A stretch of DNA of 63,483 nt from Candidatus Rokuibacteriota bacterium (lineage in GTDB: Bacteria; Methylomirabilota; Methylomirabilia; Rokubacteriales; CSP1-6). The stretch spans positions 1-63,483 of the forward strand of contig QHSX01000062.1 of NCBI GenBank assembly GCA_003221695.1, in the 5' to 3' direction. The notes below the pieces were generated by a model. The model was not told the origin of the DNA. It ran no database searches and saw only the letters and a list, made by a program, of their open reading frames with translations. This document shows, one piece after another, positions 60,981 to 63,483 of this stretch (the stretch's first letter is position 1; every line of letters starts with the position of its first letter). The position numbers and the translations under genes were made by a program.

Positions 60981-61883
60981 CTACACGGGCGCCTGGCGAC
61001 TCGACGGCGTGAGGAACCGGTACACGACCGAGAAATCCTTCCGCCCGAGGCCGTGCGAAGACGCGAGGCGGAGGACCTGCTGCGCCGCCGGCGCCACGAA
61101 GACGGGCACACGCAGGTCGCGCGCCGCGCTCACCGCGAGCCCGAGGTCTTTGGTCATGAGGTCCGTCATGAACCCGGGCGCGTAGTCGCGATTCGCCGGC
61201 GCCTTGGCGACCATGCCAGGCACCGGGTGCATGTGCTCCATGACCCAGGTGTTGCCGGAGGATTTCGAGATGACGTCGGTGAGGATCTTCGGGTCCACGC
61301 CGAACCCTTCGGCGATCCGGAACGCCTCGCTCACCGCGACCGCGGCGACGCCGGCGATCAGGTTGTTGCAGATCTTCGCGACCTCGCCGCTCCCCGCGGG
61401 CCCGACGTGGATGATGTTGGCGCCGAGGCACGCGAGGACCGGCCGCGCCTCCTCGAGGTCGCGCGGGTCGCCGCCGACCATGATCGCGAGTGTGGCGTCC
61501 TCCGCCCGCGGCACGCCCCCGGAGACAGGCGCGTCGATGAAGCGCACGCCGCGCTTCTCGGCCGCGTCGGCCACGCGACGGGACGCGGCCGGGTCGATCG
61601 TGGACATATCCACGCAGAGCCGACCCTTGGCGATCCCCTCGAGGATCCCCGAGGCTCCCAGGTACGCCGCCTCGACGTGCGGCGACGACGGGAGCATCGT
61701 GATCACGAGCTCGCCCGCCTTCGCCGCCTCCGCCGCAGAGCCCGCGCGGGTGGCGCCGCGTTTCACGGCGCCCTCGAGCGCGGCCTCGACGAGGTCGAAG
61801 GCGACGACGCCGTGGCCCTTCTTCACGAGATTCGACAGCATCGGCTGGCCCATGGTGCCGGTCCCGATGAATGCGATCTTCAT
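60981..61883 (-). CDS. Second beta-hydroxyacid dehydrogenase (HIBADH family)
   Basis: 300 residues from ATG 61883 (MKIAFIGTGTMGQPM). DAPVSGGVPRAEDATLAIMVGG, catalytic Lys in GSGEVAKICNNL and a C-terminal DLMTKDLGLAVSAAR block. Closer to 3-hydroxyisobutyrate dehydrogenase (MmsB) than the paralogue at 53950. It is convergent with the dehydratase gene (10 bases apart). Confidence 0.87.
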   Translation of the reverse strand: MKIAFIGTGTMGQPMLSNLVKKGHGVVAFDLVEAALEGAVKRGATRAGSAAEAAKAGELVITMLPSSPHVEAAYLGASGILEGIAKGRLCVDMSTIDPAASRRVADAAEKRGVRFIDAPVSGGVPRAEDATLAIMVGGDPRDLEEARPVLACLGANIIHVGPAGSGEVAKICNNLIAGVAAVAVSEAFRIAEGFGVDPKILTDVISKSSGNTWVMEHMHPVPGMVAKAPANRDYAPGFMTDLMTKDLGLAVSAARDLRVPVFVAPAAQQVLRLASSHGLGRKDFSVVYRFLTPSSRQAPV

Positions 61884-61943
61884 TGACAGACTCCCCTCCG
61901 CCCTGACATCCGGGCAGCTCGACGGGCGAGTTATCATCGCGGG

Positions 61944-62927
61944 GTGTCTCTTGCCCGTCAAGCCCTCTCCCCGTCCCGCGGCCTCGTCCTAATCGGTCTC
62001 GCCGCGGTCTTCTGGGGGACCACGGGATCCATCATGACCGTGCTCAGCGCGCGCGCGGCGGCGAGCCCCCTCCTGGTGGGTGCAGCGCGACTCTGGATCG
62101 CCGCCGTACTGTTGCTGGTCGCCATGCTGCTGACCGGGGATGGCCCCTCCGTGGAATGGAAAACGACACAGGGAGCGGAGCCGGGCCGCGCCTCGTCTCA
62201 GGCCACCCACCGATCGCACCAGCCTCGCGGCCCTCGCTACAGTGACATCTGGCGGTGCGTCCTGATGGGCGGGTGCATGGCGGGCTACCAGGCGGCGTAC
62301 TTCACCGCGGTCACGCTGAGTGGGATCACCGTCACGGCGCTCATCGCCATCTGCTCGGCGCCGCTCATGATCGCGGCGCTGGCGCCGCGGGTGCTCGGTG
62401 AGCGGCTCACGCCGCGCGTCCGCGTGGCACTCGCCCTCGGCGTCGTGGGAACGGCGCTCCTCGTCGCGGCGCCCCACGGCACGCTCGACCTCACGGCGCG
62501 GCTCGTCGCCGGCGCGCTCCTCGCCCTCGCCGCGGGGCTCGCCTACGCCCTCTACGTCGTTCTCGCCAAGGCGGCGCTCGCACGGATGGCCCCGCTCCCG
62601 CTCACCGCGCTCACCTTCACCGCGGGCGCGCTCCTCCTCAGCCCCGCGCTGCTCTGGACCGAGGCGCCGCTCCGGCAGCTCGCCCTCGGCTGGCCCTGGC
62701 TCCTCTACCTCGGTGGCGTCGCGACCGCGGGCGCGTACGCGATCTACGCGCTCGGCCTCCGCCGCGTGCCCGCGTCGGTGTCCGGCATCGTCACGCTGAT
62801 GGAGCCCTTGACGGCGACGCTGCTCGGCGTGCTGCTGTTCGGCGAGCGGCTGGGCACCCCCGGAGGCGTCGGCGCCCTGCTCCTCTGCTCGGCGCTCGGC
62901 CTCGTGCTGGCGCGCCGAACCGTTTAA
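61944..62927 (+). CDS. EamA/DMT-family transporter with repeat-derived insert
   Basis: 327 residues from GTG 61944. Ten helices in two EamA halves (GLAAVFWGTTGSIMTVL; ALAAGLAYALYVVLAKAAL; SGIVTLMEPLTATLLGVLLFGE). Between helices 2 and 3, where homologues have a short loop, about 30 polar residues (WKTTQGAEPGRASSQATHRS and following) are encoded by a family-B repeat read in a different frame from its own mini-ORF. The frame stays open because a TGA of the repeat reads TGG here. Export of amino acids or metabolites is the family role. Confidence 0.82.
   Translation: MSLARQALSPSRGLVLIGLAAVFWGTTGSIMTVLSARAAASPLLVGAARLWIAAVLLLVAMLLTGDGPSVEWKTTQGAEPGRASSQATHRSHQPRGPRYSDIWRCVLMGGCMAGYQAAYFTAVTLSGITVTALIAICSAPLMIAALAPRVLGERLTPRVRVALALGVVGTALLVAAPHGTLDLTARLVAGALLALAAGLAYALYVVLAKAALARMAPLPLTALTFTAGALLLSPALLWTEAPLRQLALGWPWLLYLGGVATAGAYAIYALGLRRVPASVSGIVTLMEPLTATLLGVLLFGERLGTPGGVGALLLCSALGLVLARRTV
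62156..62245 (+). repeat. Family-B repeat copy nested inside the EamA gene
   Basis: Sense-orientation copy of the hpnG-hpnA repeat. Its own frame (+2 relative to EamA) is open for exactly 29 codons and a TGA: MENDTGSGA then GPRLVSGHPPIAPASRPSLQ, the same length as the array units. Nucleotide identity is best in the middle (GAGCCGGGCCGCGCCTCGTC). Confidence 0.75.
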
Positions 62928-63292
62928 CCACCCTTCCCCTTCATCGACCGCGCGTCCCACAGCCGAATGAGGTATCCGTCAGGATCCTCCAGCTCGGCTC
63001 CGTAGCCCCAGTGCAGCTTGCTCGGGGGGTGCGAGAACGCGACGGCGCGCTCCGAGAGCTCGCGGAACGTCGCCTCCACGTCGGCCACCTGAAAGTACAA
63101 GGCACACCCGTTCGGCCGAACCGCCGACGGTGCCTGCTGGAGGAAGATCGTGAAATCATCGCTGTCCTGCACCGCGACGGTCTGCCGAGCGGCAACCTCG
63201 AACTCGACCTTCAGGCCGAGCGTCCCGACGTACCAGTCGCGAGACCGCCTCGCGTCCGTGACAGGAATCGTGAGGTGATCGAACTTGACCAT
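62924..63292 (-). CDS. VOC-family protein (glyoxalase/bleomycin-resistance type)
   Basis: 122 residues, a single VOC unit: FDHLTIPVTDARRSRDWYVGTLGL, ALYFQVADVEATFREL and ELEDPDGYLIRLWD with the usual C-terminal Glu ligand. Its stop overlaps the convergent EamA stop by four bases. Substrate unknown. Confidence 0.85.
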   Translation of the reverse strand: MVKFDHLTIPVTDARRSRDWYVGTLGLKVEFEVAARQTVAVQDSDDFTIFLQQAPSAVRPNGCALYFQVADVEATFRELSERAVAFSHPPSKLHWGYGAELEDPDGYLIRLWDARSMKGKGG

Positions 63293-63325
63293 GAGATGAC
63301 CTCGCTACGAGACTTCGATCCGCTA

Positions 63326-63483
63326 GGAGCCTGTCGGAGAAAAGTTGGTGACCACATGCACGGGCGCCGCTAACCTGCGGTCTATGGTGAAACCGTTCCG
63401 CCCGTACGACCTGGACCAGCGTCTGCTGTTGCCGCCGGATCTGCGCGAATGGTTGCCTGACGACCATCTGGCGTTGTTCGTCA
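63326..63483 (+). mobile_element. Left part of an IS1182-like insertion sequence
   Basis: GGAGCCTGTCGGAGAAAAG at 63326-63344 looks like a terminal repeat, followed by a short leader and a transposase start. The element continues past the right edge, so the other end cannot be checked. Confidence 0.6.
63384..63483 (+). CDS. IS1182-family transposase, N-terminal fragment
   Basis: ATG 63384 opens MVKPFRPYDLDQRLLLPPDL then REWLPDDHLALFV at the window edge. The F.PYD..Q..LLPP.L.EWLP.DHLA.F head is characteristic of IS1182/IS5-like transposases. Partial by truncation of the window only. Confidence 0.78.
   Translation, partial: MVKPFRPYDLDQRLLLPPDLREWLPDDHLALFV

Noticed and set aside
53950-61883. 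The two beta-hydroxyacid dehydrogenase genes as a recent duplication
   Set aside because: They share family motifs but differ widely elsewhere, so they are old paralogues and not a local repeat.

Overview
The window is GC-rich DNA (roughly 70% GC by eye) from a free-living bacterium with an outer membrane. The evidence for the envelope is an Mla lipid-transport set, a PagL-like outer-membrane enzyme, an HpnN transporter and Tat signal peptides. Squalene-hopene cyclase, a split sulfur-oxidation island, glyoxylate-cycle genes, an AOR-type tungsten enzyme and a probable selenoprotein together resemble uncultured soil lineages such as Rokubacteria/Methylomirabilota. That placement is inference from gene content and base composition only. 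No rRNA, tRNA or CRISPR array was seen.

Layout. 0-10 kb: an IS630-type element (146-1276) sits in the stop codon of mdh and separates it from a downstream VOC gene. The operon acn-icd-mdh follows on the minus strand. A divergent M20 peptidase gene and a TlpA-like gene with an in-frame UGA (likely selenocysteine) come next, then isocitrate lyase with a tiny zinc-ribbon gene and a divergent LysR regulator. 10-20.4 kb: a sulfur-oxidation island on the minus strand (persulfide dioxygenase-rhodanese-TusA fusion, YeeE/YedE transporter, FccB, FccA, fused FeS/NrfD subunit, molybdopterin subunit, SoxY, SoxZ). 20.4-27.9 kb: EF-G-like GTPase, threonine synthase, a coiled-coil protein, IspH, PagL-like protein and two zinc dehydrogenases.

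27.9-45.3 kb is a hopanoid/outer-membrane lipid locus: hpnD, hpnA, hpnG, a small conserved-looking protein, hpnH and a CruF-like gene on the minus strand; shc, mlaE-F-D-C, inositol-phosphate synthase and hpnN on the plus strand; then hpnJ and a molybdopterin oxidoreductase. Together these cyclise squalene, add and modify the side chain, and move lipids between membranes. 45.3-63.5 kb holds general metabolism: MFS transporter, small alpha/beta-barrel proteins, malate synthase, SDR, methylmalonyl-CoA-epimerase-like VOC, NUDIX, aldo-keto reductase, CopC-like, tandem GNAT, two beta-hydroxyacid dehydrogenases, an AorABC-like aldehyde oxidoreductase, an IlvD/Edd dehydratase, an EamA transporter, a VOC protein and the start of an IS1182-like element.

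Most striking observation: two unrelated repeat families occupy junctions inside operons. Each unit is a tiny ORF that starts on the stop codon of the upstream gene or unit and whose own stop overlaps the next start (ATGA, GTGA or TGATG). Family A (peptide ending ..EASL; seven full units at four sites) lies at icd>mdh, hpnD>dehydrogenase, mlaE>mlaF and aorA>aorC. Family B (about 29 residues, 86-bp period) forms an unbroken four-unit relay between hpnG and hpnA, and one further full-length copy is nested out of frame inside the EamA transporter gene. All copies are in the sense orientation of the host operon. These look like mobile or duplicating coupling cassettes that preserve stop/start overlaps; I know of no description of them.
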